Shown: positions 1-6,568 of the stretch, in pieces
Layout of the letters: each line of letters begins with the position of its first letter
How positions within the stretch are numbered: position 1 is the stretch's first letter
Assembly (NCBI GenBank): GCA_050743385.1
Contig: JBOGFJ010000307.1
Coordinates: 1 to 9,904, forward strand
Reading direction: 5' to 3'
Source: JACDBD01 sp050743385
GTDB lineage: Bacteria > Actinomycetota > Acidimicrobiia > IMCC26256 > JACDBD01
Length of the DNA: 9,904 nucleotides
Notes under the pieces: generated by a model
What the model saw: the letters and a program-made list of their open reading frames with translations, nothing else
What the model was told of the DNA's origin: nothing
Database searches by the model: none
Translations under genes and position numbers: made by a program

Positions 1-640
1 TGGGCGAGCTCCCTTCGCTCGCTTCGCTCGCTTCGGCAGCCGCGCGGCGCGCCATTTCGCTCTGGCCAGCTTCCGGGTCGCGGATGCCGTAGCCGAGCTC
101 GCCCGACCACTGCACCTGGCCCTCGTAGGCGGCGACCCCCGACGGCGACGTGACCCGCATCCATGCGCTGGTCTGGTCGTCTTCGTCGCCGATCCAGTGC
201 TCCCACGGCTGGCGGCGGGCCCGGCCGTCGTCGTCGACCAACAGCTCGTTCTTCGTGTAGATGGCGTCGTCGCGGTTCGCGAACGAGAACTCGAACAGCT
301 TCGTCTCGGTGATCGCCTCCGTCGGGCACGCCTCGACGCAGAGATCGCAGTGGATGCAGCGCAGGTAGTTGATCTCGTAGACGAACCCGTACCGTTCCCC
401 CGGCGAGACAGGCGCGTCGGGCGGGTTGTCGGCACCCCGCACGTAGATGCAGCGTGCAGGGCACACGCCCGCACACAGCTCGCAGCCGATGCACTTCTCC
501 ATGCCGTCCTCGTACCGGTTGAGCACGTGGCGGCCGTGGAAGCGCTCCGGCTTGGGACGCTTCTCCTTGGGATAGTCGCCCGTCAACCGCGGCCGGAACA
601 TCTGCCGCAGGGTGACCGCGAAGCCGCTGAACCGCCCCAT
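1..640 (-). CDS. nuoI: NADH-quinone oxidoreductase subunit I (NuoI), 3' end cut by window
   Basis: This is the complex I subunit that carries two 4Fe-4S clusters (N6a and N6b) and passes electrons from NuoG towards NuoB. I translated 213 residues from the ATG at 640; no stop appears before the window edge. Two ferredoxin-type motifs are visible: CIGCELCAGVCP (Cys50, 53, 56, 60) and CIHCDLCVEACP (Cys95, 98, 101, 105), the latter followed by TEAI. The conserved part ends around residue 150 (LVDDDGRARRQPWEHW). After it comes a polar tail ending in the low-complexity EASEASEGSSP, which is encoded by a GCTTCGCTCGC repeat. Family members are roughly 150-210 residues, so little is probably missing. 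The start is supported by a strong GGAGG four bases upstream, and the N-terminus (MGRFSGFAVTLRQMF) resembles the amphipathic start of the family. The gene follows nuoH after 55 bp that are mostly tandem repeat. Confidence 0.96.
   Translation of the reverse strand, partial: MGRFSGFAVTLRQMFRPRLTGDYPKEKRPKPERFHGRHVLNRYEDGMEKCIGCELCAGVCPARCIYVRGADNPPDAPVSPGERYGFVYEINYLRCIHCDLCVEACPTEAITETKLFEFSFANRDDAIYTKNELLVDDDGRARRQPWEHWIGDEDDQTSAWMRVTSPSGVAAYEGQVQWSGELGYGIRDPEAGQSEMARRAAAEASEASEGSSP
14..36. repeat. TTCGCTCGC direct repeat in the 3' part of nuoI
   Basis: TTCGCTCGC occurs twice in tandem (14-22, 23-31), followed by TTCGG. On the minus strand it encodes the EASEASE stretch at the NuoI C-terminus. 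It is the same kind of repeat seen at the nuoF and nuoG ends. Confidence 0.65.
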
Positions 641-650
641 CAGACCTCCC
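641..650 (-). promoter_or_regulatory. Shine-Dalgarno site of nuoI
   Basis: On the minus strand GGGGGAGG is followed by TCTG and then the ATG at 640. The GGAGG core (645-649) lies only four bases from the start, which is short but workable. It abuts the last unit of the 15-bp tandem repeat, whose GGTGGGG extends the purine-rich run. Confidence 0.6.
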
Positions 651-710
651 CCACCGGATCTGGCCCCACCGGATCTGGCCCCACCGGATCTGGCCTCACC
701 GGATCTGCTC
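651..710. repeat. 15-bp tandem repeat, three perfect copies plus one degenerate copy
   Basis: The plus-strand unit CCACCGGATCTGGCC occurs perfectly at 651-665, 666-680 and 681-695. A fourth unit, TCACCGGATCTGCTC at 696-710, differs at three positions. Read on the minus strand, the degenerate copy is the last five codons of nuoH (Glu-Gln-Ile-Arg-stop). The perfect copies have TGG where nuoH has its TGA stop. The three perfect copies account for 45 of the 55 bases between nuoH and nuoI. The simplest reading is that the array expanded from the 3' end of nuoH by slippage. Confidence 0.93.
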
Positions 711-1886
711 CTCGAGGAGCTCCTCGCGCTTGGGCATGGACAGGTAGAGCAGGCCGTACACTAGAAGCGCCCCCACCACGCCGGCCGGCACCACGATCCA
801 GAGGTTCCACTCCTCCTCCCGGCCGATGACGATCAGGCCCGACACCATGATCCAGAGGAAGGCGACCTCGATCAGGACCTTCCACCCGAGGTCCATGAGC
901 TTGTCGTAACGCAAGCGGGGCAGCGTGGCGCGCAGCCACACCGTGCAGAACAGCAACAGCAGCAGCTTGGCCATGAACCAGAGCACGGGCATGAGCCAGA
1001 CGTTCACGGTGCTGTCGTCGGGCAGGAACCCGAGCGCGGGGCCGGCCGGGCCGCCCAGGAAGAGAGTGACGGCGATCGCTGACATCGTGATCACGTTCAT
1101 GAACTCGGCCAGGTAGAAGAGCGCGAAGCGGATGCCCGTGTACTCGGTATTGAACCCGCCCACGAGCTCCTGCTCCGCCTCCACGAGGTCGAACGGCGGG
1201 TGGTTGGTCTCGGCAACCGCGCTCACGAGAAAGATGGCGAAGGCGACGAATGCCGGGACGACGAACCAGTCGGCCAGCGAACCGAGCCCGTCCCATGCCT
1301 GTTGCGAGACGATGCCCCGGGTCGACAGCGTGTTCGCCTGCACCAGCACGCCCACGATCGCGAGGCCGAACGCGGCCTCGTAGCTGAGGAGCTGGGCCGA
1401 CGCCCGCACCGAGCCGAGTAGCGGGTACTTCGAGCCCGACGCCCAACCCGCCAGCAGCACGCCGTAGAGGCCCAGGCCCGACATCGCCAGGAGCCAGAGC
1501 ACGCCGATGGGGAGCTCGGCGAGCTGGAGGTAGGTGCGGTGTCCGGCCACGCTGACGGTGCCGCCGACCGGCACGATGCTGAACGCCAGGAACGCCGGCA
1601 GGATCGCGAGATACGGCGCGAGGTCGAAGATCCTCCGGTCGGCGGTCGATGGCGCCGAGTGCTCCTTGAAGAAGAGCTTGATTCCGTCGGCGAGGCTCTG
1701 GAGCACGCCGAACGGGCCGGCGCGATCCGGCCCCACCCGGTTCTGGAGGTCCGCGATGACCTTGCGCATGAACCAGACGTAGAACAGCACCGCCACCATC
1801 AGCAGCGCGAACGTGAGGATCGTCTTGCCGATCACGATGAGCACGACGGTGAGGTCGATGCCGTCGGCGAACAGCGGATCGTTCAT
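696..1886 (-). CDS. nuoH: NADH-quinone oxidoreductase subunit H (NuoH)
   Basis: NuoH (ND1 family) is the membrane subunit that forms the quinone chamber with NuoB and NuoD and links the arm to the proton-pumping antiporter-like subunits. The 396-residue product has about eight hydrophobic segments. Family motifs are clear: RVGPDRAGPFGVLQSLADG (50-68), GWASGSKYPLLGSVRASAQ (147-165), the acidic loop AETNHPPFDLVEAEQELVG (225-243) continuing to FNTEYTG, and RATLPRLRYDKLMDLGWK (319-336). I chose the ATG at 1886 (MNDPLFADGIDL) because homology-like sequence begins there. A TTG at 1964 would add 26 residues encoded by repeat DNA and is unlikely. No convincing Shine-Dalgarno lies directly upstream of 1886. 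Translation may depend on coupling: the ATG overlaps, as ATGA, the stop of a small upstream ORF. The stop codon TGA lies inside the degenerate copy of a 15-bp tandem repeat. Confidence 0.97.
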   Translation of the reverse strand: MNDPLFADGIDLTVVLIVIGKTILTFALLMVAVLFYVWFMRKVIADLQNRVGPDRAGPFGVLQSLADGIKLFFKEHSAPSTADRRIFDLAPYLAILPAFLAFSIVPVGGTVSVAGHRTYLQLAELPIGVLWLLAMSGLGLYGVLLAGWASGSKYPLLGSVRASAQLLSYEAAFGLAIVGVLVQANTLSTRGIVSQQAWDGLGSLADWFVVPAFVAFAIFLVSAVAETNHPPFDLVEAEQELVGGFNTEYTGIRFALFYLAEFMNVITMSAIAVTLFLGGPAGPALGFLPDDSTVNVWLMPVLWFMAKLLLLLFCTVWLRATLPRLRYDKLMDLGWKVLIEVAFLWIMVSGLIVIGREEEWNLWIVVPAGVVGALLVYGLLYLSMPKREELLEEQIR

Positions 1887-1981
1887 CTCGTCTGGTCTCG
1901 CTCGCTGCGGGCCGGGCCATCTCGAAGAGGGAAGGCCGGCCCGCGGTCGCTCGCTCGACGCCAAATCGGCGTCATGGGCAT
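1883..1981 (-). CDS. Possible small ORF (32 aa) in the nuoG-nuoH junction
   Basis: An ATG at 1981 has an excellent AGGAGG nine bases upstream (1991-1996) and opens a 32-codon frame, starting MPMTPIWRRASDRGPAF and rich in Arg, that ends at TGA 1885-1883. That stop overlaps the nuoH start as ATGA. The same frame is also open from an ATG at 1999, which itself overlaps the nuoG stop as ATGA. I recognise no protein family. Most of the frame runs through the two hairpins and the GCTCGCT repeats, so the peptide itself is probably meaningless. The ORF could act as a leader that delivers ribosomes to nuoH, which has no good Shine-Dalgarno of its own. It could equally be a chance frame in repeat DNA. 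Confidence 0.25.
   Translation of the reverse strand: MPMTPIWRRASDRGPAFPLRDGPARSERDQTR
1898..1959. repeat. GCTCGCT-type repeat flanking the nuoG-nuoH hairpin
   Basis: TCGCTCGCT occurs at 1898-1906 and TCGCTCGCTCGAC at 1947-1959, in direct orientation on either side of the 9-bp inverted repeat. The same TCGCTCGCT word occurs at 4741-4749 at the nuoF-nuoG junction. A TTCGCTCGC variant occurs at the 3' end of nuoI (14-31). Confidence 0.6.
1907..1944. repeat. Inverted repeat (9-bp arms, 20-nt loop) between nuoG and nuoH
   Basis: The arms GCGGGCCGG (1907-1915) and CCGGCCCGC (1936-1944) are perfect reverse complements. They are flanked on both sides by TCGCTCGCT (1898-1906 on the left; within 1947-1959 on the right). 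There is no T-run on either strand after the stem, so it does not look like an intrinsic terminator. It could form a strong mRNA hairpin just upstream of the nuoH start. Confidence 0.75.
1957..1973. repeat. Short hairpin GACGCC-AAATC-GGCGTC
   Basis: A perfect 6-bp inverted repeat with a 5-base loop (arms 1957-1962 and 1968-1973). It sits beside the larger hairpin and the GCTCGCT repeats, at the nuoG-proximal end of the nuoG-nuoH junction. No T-tract follows. It looks like part of one compact repeat element with the hairpin at 1907-1944. Confidence 0.65.
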
Positions 1982-1990
1982 TGGTTGTGC

Positions 1991-1996
1991 CCTCCT
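1991..1996 (-). promoter_or_regulatory. Consensus Shine-Dalgarno AGGAGG after the nuoG stop
   Basis: The minus strand reads TGAGGAGG, so the AGGAGG begins at the last base of the nuoG stop codon. It is nine bases from the ATG at 1981 but about 105 bases from the annotated nuoH start at 1886. It is one of the two full AGGAGG sites in the operon (the other serves nuoA), yet it does not directly precede a recognised gene. Confidence 0.55.
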
Positions 1997-4734
1997 CATC
2001 TTGTGCTCACCCGCAATTCGGTGACCGGCGTGGTGATGTCGATGATGTCGGCGGCGCCGTCGCCACGCTGTGCGAACGCGATCGCGGCGACGCCCTCGGG
2101 GATACCGTCCTCGGGCCGCACGGGCAGCGAGACCGTCCCCCGGTTCGTGGTCACCTCGACCGGCTCGCCGCGCGCGACCCCGATGCGGTCGAAGTCCTTC
2201 CGGTGCACGAGCAGGGCCGCGCCCGGTGCCAGGTGCGTCAGCGAAGGCGACTCGGTGACGAGACGCCCGGCGTCGTACAGCGTGCGCGCCGAGACCAGCC
2301 GCAGCGCGTACGCATCGCGCGGCCTCGTCGGCACCGCTTCTGCCTTGCGGTCCCACTCGTAGAGGTTCGGCTCGCCCTCCATCGCGGCAGCTGCGGCCGC
2401 GGTCACCTCCGCGACCTCCACGCCCGCGGCGACGGGCGCCTCCGTCTCCGTGAGACCGGGCTTCACGGTCGTGGTGGAGCCGGTGCCGGTGGCCTCCACC
2501 ACACCTGTGCCGACGTTGGAGGCATGGCCCTCCTCGGATGCGATCGTCCCCGGCCGGATCGGCTCCCACGACACGTCGGTGATCGCGAGCGCGCCCGCGT
2601 CGAGTACGAGCTGGTCGCTGTGCTCGTGGAGCGGGAGCACGACACCGTCGCGCGCCCGGCGCAGGAGGCCGGCGTCGACGCCGGCGTGCGCGGGCGCGAC
2701 CCGGGCGATCTCGTCCTGGACCTCGTCGACAGTGGCAAGGTCGAAGTCAGCGCCGAGGCGGAGCGCGAGCTCGACCGCGACCCGCCAGTCGGTCATCGGC
2801 GTGCCCGACGGCGTCATCTGCTGGGCGACCCGCAGCACGCGACCCTCCAGATTCGTGGTGGTGCCCTCCTTCTCGCCCCAAATCGACACGGGCAGCACCA
2901 CGTCGGCCTGGTCCGAGGTCGCGGTCAGGAACGCGCCCACCGCCACCATGAAGCGGGTGTTGGCGAGCGCGCTCCGGGCAAGCGATCGATCGGGGAAGTC
3001 GGCCATCGGGTCGGAGCCGAGGATGACGAGCGCCTCCAACTGGCCTTCCGTGGCCGACTGGAGGATGCCGGTGGCGTCGAGGCCGCGGGCATCGGGCACC
3101 GCGTCCCAGGCGGCGGCGAAATGCTCGCGGGCGCCATCGAGCGTCACCCTCCCGGGGAGGAACCCGGGCGCGAGGCCGAGGTCGAGGGCCCCGTGCACGT
3201 TGCCTCGGCGCAGGGCGGAGAGGAAGCGCACCCCGGGAAGCTCGGCGAGGGCGGCGGCGGCCTGCACGACCGCACCGGGCGGCTCGGCCAGGGACGGCCG
3301 CCCCAGCACGACGACCACGTCGCCATCGCGTCCCGCGGCGAGATCGCGGACCTTGTCGACGACTTCGCCGGCGACCGCGCCGACCTCGCCCGGGAGGTGC
3401 CGGATCACGGTGCTCGCGTACTCCGTGAGCCCGTGGTCGCGCGCGGCGACGTCGACGAGCGGCACACCCAGCTCGTGCGCCGCCCGACGTACCCGCAGGT
3501 AGAGCACCGGAAGCTCTTCCTTGAGGTCGGGCGCGAGGAGCACGACGGCGGAGGCGGTGTCGCAGTCGGGGATGGTGGCTCGGGGCATCCCGAGCACGAC
3601 CTCCGCCGGCAGCCCGTCGCCGAGCTGGGCGTCGACGTGGTCGGTGCCGAGGACGCCTTTGGCGAGCCGGGCCCACGCGTAGGCGTCCTCGTTGGTGCCG
3701 CGCGCGCCGCCCAGCACCGCGATGGATCCGGGACCGTGTTCGTCGCGGGCGCGGCGGAGCCCTTCGGCGGCAGCGTCGAGCGCCTCCGGCCACGATGCCT
3801 CGACGAGCTGCCCGTCCCGGCGCACCAACGGCTCGCGTGCCCGCCGCGGCGACTGTTGCCACTCGTAGGAGAAGCGGCCCTTGTCGCACAGCCAGCCGTG
3901 GTTCACCGGCTCCGAGTCGACGCCGAGCAGGCGCACCAGTTGGTTCGACGACGATTGCAGGGCGCCACGACAGCCGACCGAGCACGTCGTGCACGAGGTC
4001 TCGCTGGTGGTGAGGTCCCACGGGCGCGCCTTGAACCGGTAGGGCGTGGCCGTGAGCGCGCCGACGGGACAGATCTGGACGGTGTTCCCGGAGAAGTAGG
4101 ACGTGAACGGGTCGTCGGGGTAGGTGATGACCTCGGTGAAGTTGCCCCGTCCTCCGAAGTCGATGAGCGGGTCGCCGGCGATCTCGGCGGCGAAGCGCGT
4201 GCACCGACCGCACTGGATGCACCGCTCGCGGTCGAGCAGCACGAGATCACTGATCGAGATGGGCTTCTCGAAGTGGCGCTTCTCCTCGATGTAGCGCGAC
4301 TCCCCGGGGCCGAACGCGAGCGTCTGGTCTTGCAGCGGGCACTCGCCGCCGCGGTCGCACACGGGGCAGTCGAGCGGGTGGTTGATCAACAGGAACTCGA
4401 GCACGCCGTCCTGCACCCTCTTCACAGCCTCGTTCGCGGTGTGCACGACCATCCCGTCGGCGACCGGGGTCGCGCACGAGATCTGAAAGCCGCGCATGCC
4501 CTCGATCTCGACCAGGCACATGCGGCACATGCCGACCGGTTTCATGCGCTCGTGCCAGCAGAACCGCGGGATGAAGACGCCATGGTCTTGCACGGCCTTG
4601 ATCAGGAGCTCGCCGTTGGGAACCTCGAGCTCGCGCCCGTCGACCGTGATGCGGACACGCTCCTCGCCGTCGCGCACGGGGAGGACGTACTCCCACGTCG
4701 AGGGCCACTGGCTCATCGGCTGCCCGGTCGCCAT
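1996..4734 (-). CDS. nuoG: NADH-quinone oxidoreductase subunit G (NuoG)
   Basis: NuoG is the largest subunit of the peripheral arm and passes electrons from NuoF/NuoE towards NuoI. The product has 912 residues. The N-terminal ferredoxin domain binds a 2Fe-2S cluster (Cys59, 70, 73, 87). It is followed by the His/Cys motif of N5 (His119, Cys123, 126, 132) and the N4 site (Cys172, 175, 178 in CIQCGRC, with Cys222 in CPVGAL). A further CTTCSVGC motif (Cys248, 251, 255) with Cys283 matches the N7 cluster, which only some bacteria keep. The rest is a molybdopterin-oxidoreductase-like domain that is structural in complex I. An Ala/Glu/Thr-rich linker follows (about 745-795), then a C-terminal dinucleotide-binding-like domain. 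The ATG at 4734 directly abuts the nuoF TAG; its GAGG is only four bases away. ATG 4716 (MSQWPS) is an alternative start. Confidence 0.97.
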   Translation of the reverse strand: MATGQPMSQWPSTWEYVLPVRDGEERVRITVDGRELEVPNGELLIKAVQDHGVFIPRFCWHERMKPVGMCRMCLVEIEGMRGFQISCATPVADGMVVHTANEAVKRVQDGVLEFLLINHPLDCPVCDRGGECPLQDQTLAFGPGESRYIEEKRHFEKPISISDLVLLDRERCIQCGRCTRFAAEIAGDPLIDFGGRGNFTEVITYPDDPFTSYFSGNTVQICPVGALTATPYRFKARPWDLTTSETSCTTCSVGCRGALQSSSNQLVRLLGVDSEPVNHGWLCDKGRFSYEWQQSPRRAREPLVRRDGQLVEASWPEALDAAAEGLRRARDEHGPGSIAVLGGARGTNEDAYAWARLAKGVLGTDHVDAQLGDGLPAEVVLGMPRATIPDCDTASAVVLLAPDLKEELPVLYLRVRRAAHELGVPLVDVAARDHGLTEYASTVIRHLPGEVGAVAGEVVDKVRDLAAGRDGDVVVVLGRPSLAEPPGAVVQAAAALAELPGVRFLSALRRGNVHGALDLGLAPGFLPGRVTLDGAREHFAAAWDAVPDARGLDATGILQSATEGQLEALVILGSDPMADFPDRSLARSALANTRFMVAVGAFLTATSDQADVVLPVSIWGEKEGTTTNLEGRVLRVAQQMTPSGTPMTDWRVAVELALRLGADFDLATVDEVQDEIARVAPAHAGVDAGLLRRARDGVVLPLHEHSDQLVLDAGALAITDVSWEPIRPGTIASEEGHASNVGTGVVEATGTGSTTTVKPGLTETEAPVAAGVEVAEVTAAAAAAMEGEPNLYEWDRKAEAVPTRPRDAYALRLVSARTLYDAGRLVTESPSLTHLAPGAALLVHRKDFDRIGVARGEPVEVTTNRGTVSLPVRPEDGIPEGVAAIAFAQRGDGAADIIDITTPVTELRVSTR

Positions 4735-6054
4735 CTATCCTCGCTCGCTCATTGCGCTCGCTCCGCTCGCTTCGGTCGCCGCCATTCGCTCGACGATCTC
4801 GTCGCGGAACCAGCGGTCGAGACTGACCACCGGCGACATCGTGCTCGGGCCGAGCGCGCAGATCGTCGTCTGCGCGAACGGTGCGTTGAGGCCGGGCACG
4901 ATGTTGTCACCGAAGTCGAGGAGAAGATCGAGGTCTTCGGGGCGGCCGGCGCCATGTGACATGCGGTAGAGCACCTGCTCGATCCAGGTCGAGCCCTCGC
5001 GACACGGTGTGCACTTCCCGCACGACTCGTGAGCGAAGAACTTGGCCAGCCGCCACGCCACCAGCACGGGATCGGTGGTGTCGTCGAAGACCATGATCGC
5101 CCCCGAGCCCAGCATCGACTCGAGCTCACCCTGCACGTAATCCATGTCGGTGGGGGCGTCGAGGTGCTGCGGCATCAGCCACGGCGACGACGCCCCGCCC
5201 GGGATGAAGAACTTGAGCTGCCGGCCGCCGCGCACGCCGCCCGCCAGGCCCTCGATGAGCTCGCGGAACGTCGTACCGAGCTCGACCTCGTAGTTTCCCG
5301 GCCGCTCGACGTGCCCCGAGACGGAGAAGATGCGCGTTCCGGTCGACTTGCCGACGCCCAATCCCGCGTACCAGTCGCCGCCGCGGCTGACGATGTGCGG
5401 CAGGGTCGAGACGGTCTCCACGTTGTTCACGACCGTCGGCTTCGCGTACAGGCCTTCGGCGGCCGGGAACGGCGGCTTGATCCGGGGCATCGCCCGTTCG
5501 CCCTCGAGGCTCGAGAGCAAGCCGGTCTCGTCGCCGGCGATGTAGGCGCCCGCGCCCCGGTGGAGGACGATCTCGAGGTCGAACCCGGAGTCGAGGATGT
5601 TCTTGCCGAGGAAGCCGTGCTCGTAGGCGTCGGCGACGGCCTGGGCGAGCCGCTCGTAGCCGAGCGCGAACTCACCCCTCACGTAGATGAAGGCGACGTG
5701 GCACTCGATCGCGTAGGCCGCGATCACCGTGCCTTCGATCAGCTGGTGCGGATCGCGCTCGATGAGCATGTGGTCTTTGAACGTCGACGGCTCACCCTCG
5801 TCGGCGTTCACGGTCAGGTACCGCGGGAACACGTCCTTGGGCAGGAAGGCCCACTTCTGCCCGGTGCCGAACCCGGCCCCGCCGCGACCGCGCAGGCCCG
5901 ACGCCTTCACCTGCTCCTGGGTGATCTGGTCCGGCGTCATGGTGAGCGCCTTGCGCAGGCCCTCGTACGCGCCCGTGCCGAGCGCGGCCTCCGTCGTCCA
6001 GGAGTCGTCGGGATGATCGTGGAGGCGGGAGGTCACCACTCGGGTCTCAGGCAC
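4735..6054 (-). CDS. nuoF: NADH-quinone oxidoreductase subunit F (NuoF)
   Basis: NuoF binds NADH and FMN and starts electron transfer into complex I. From the GTG at 6054 the product has 439 residues. It shows the FMN-binding glycine loop GLRGRGGAGFGTGQKW (53-68), NADEGEPSTFKDH (83-95), the nucleotide-site segment GAGAYIAGDETGLLSSLEG (167-185), and the N3 4Fe-4S ligands in ESCGKCTPCREG (Cys345, 348, 351) with Cys399 in TTICALGPS. The GTG overlaps the end of nuoE by 8 bp and has AAGG nine bases upstream. A second GTG at 6036 (VTSRLHDHPDD) is possible, and an in-frame start at 6123 would only add sequence inside nuoE. The last 15 or so residues (ATEASGASAMSERG) are low-complexity and encoded by GCTCGCT/GCTTCG repeat DNA, so the tail is probably not conserved. 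Confidence 0.97.
   Translation of the reverse strand: MPETRVVTSRLHDHPDDSWTTEAALGTGAYEGLRKALTMTPDQITQEQVKASGLRGRGGAGFGTGQKWAFLPKDVFPRYLTVNADEGEPSTFKDHMLIERDPHQLIEGTVIAAYAIECHVAFIYVRGEFALGYERLAQAVADAYEHGFLGKNILDSGFDLEIVLHRGAGAYIAGDETGLLSSLEGERAMPRIKPPFPAAEGLYAKPTVVNNVETVSTLPHIVSRGGDWYAGLGVGKSTGTRIFSVSGHVERPGNYEVELGTTFRELIEGLAGGVRGGRQLKFFIPGGASSPWLMPQHLDAPTDMDYVQGELESMLGSGAIMVFDDTTDPVLVAWRLAKFFAHESCGKCTPCREGSTWIEQVLYRMSHGAGRPEDLDLLLDFGDNIVPGLNAPFAQTTICALGPSTMSPVVSLDRWFRDEIVERMAATEASGASAMSERG
4738..4792. repeat. GCTCGCT/GCTTCG-type repeat at the 3' end of nuoF
   Basis: The plus strand is built from TCGCTCGCT, GCGCTCGCT, CCGCTCGCT and TCGGTCG words between the nuoF stop and about 4792. It lies inside the coding frame and encodes the low-complexity C-terminus of NuoF. 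It resembles the repeats at 14-36 and 1898-1959. Confidence 0.6.
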
Positions 6055-6568
6055 TCGCACCGCCCTTCGCTCCGGTGTCCACCGGCGCCCCACCCGAAAC
6101 GCCTCGCAGCGCGCGCGCACCACCCGCGTACTCGCCGAGGATCGTCTCGGCCGCGTCGGTGCTGACGGGACCGTGGAAGTCGTAGTTCACCTGCATCACC
6201 GGGGCGAGGTCGCACGCCGCCAGGCACTCGACCTCCTCGACGAACACGTCATCGTCGTCGAGATGGCGCGCTTCGAGTGCCGCCAGGAGCTCGGGCCCGC
6301 CGTTCACGAGGCAGCTCACGTTGGTGCACACCGACACGACCATGCGACCCACGGGCTCGCGCTTGAGCATCGTGTAGAAGGAGCACACGCCCAGCACCTG
6401 GGCGGGTGTGAGGCCGAGCAGGTCGGCCACCTCCTCCATCGCCTCCGGGCTGACCCAGCCGTCCTGGTCCTGGGCGAGGTGCAGCAGCGGCAGGATCGCC
6501 GACTTCGCCACCGGGTACTTGGCAATGGTCTCCTTCGCCTGCGCCAGGTTCGTGGGGCTGAAGGTCAC
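6047..6568 (-). CDS. nuoE: NADH-quinone oxidoreductase subunit E (NuoE)
   Basis: NuoE is the small 2Fe-2S (N1a) subunit that pairs with NuoF in the NADH-oxidising module. The product is 173 residues from the GTG at 6568. It has an N-terminal helical part (LAQAKETIAKYP; PLLHLAQDQDGWVS; LLGLTPAQVLGVCSFYTML) and a thioredoxin-like domain. The four cluster ligands are Cys81 and Cys86 (CTNVSC) and Cys115 and Cys119 (CLAAC). The C-terminal 25 residues are Gly/Ala-rich and probably disordered. The GTG overlaps the nuoD stop as GTGA, and GAGG lies seven bases upstream, which supports this start. The last 8 bp overlap nuoF, so expression of the two partner subunits is probably coupled. Confidence 0.96.
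   Translation of the reverse strand: MTFSPTNLAQAKETIAKYPVAKSAILPLLHLAQDQDGWVSPEAMEEVADLLGLTPAQVLGVCSFYTMLKREPVGRMVVSVCTNVSCLVNGGPELLAALEARHLDDDDVFVEEVECLAACDLAPVMQVNYDFHGPVSTDAAETILGEYAGGARALRGVSGGAPVDTGAKGGASA

Noticed and set aside
651..710. CRISPR array or recombination site
   Set aside because: The units are only 15 bp, contiguous and without spacers, and arise from the nuoH 3' end. This is a simple tandem duplication.
640..1920. A 426-codon minus-strand frame overlapping nuoH, ending in a DPVGP repeat
   Set aside because: It is the shifted frame of nuoH. The DPVGP repeat is just the 15-bp tandem repeat read in another frame.
1907..1944. Intrinsic transcription terminator between nuoG and nuoH
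   Set aside because: The stem is strong but neither strand has a T-run after it, and termination here would cut the operon in the middle.
1886..1964. Longer NuoH starting at TTG 1964
   Set aside because: The 26 extra residues come from hairpin and repeat DNA and do not resemble any NuoH N-terminus. The conserved start fits ATG 1886.
1813..4959. A 1048-codon open frame on the plus strand, antisense to nuoG and parts of nuoF and nuoH
   Set aside because: It lies opposite clear, conserved complex I genes. Its translation is Arg/His/Asp/Gly-rich without any domain, as expected for the antisense frame of high-GC codons.
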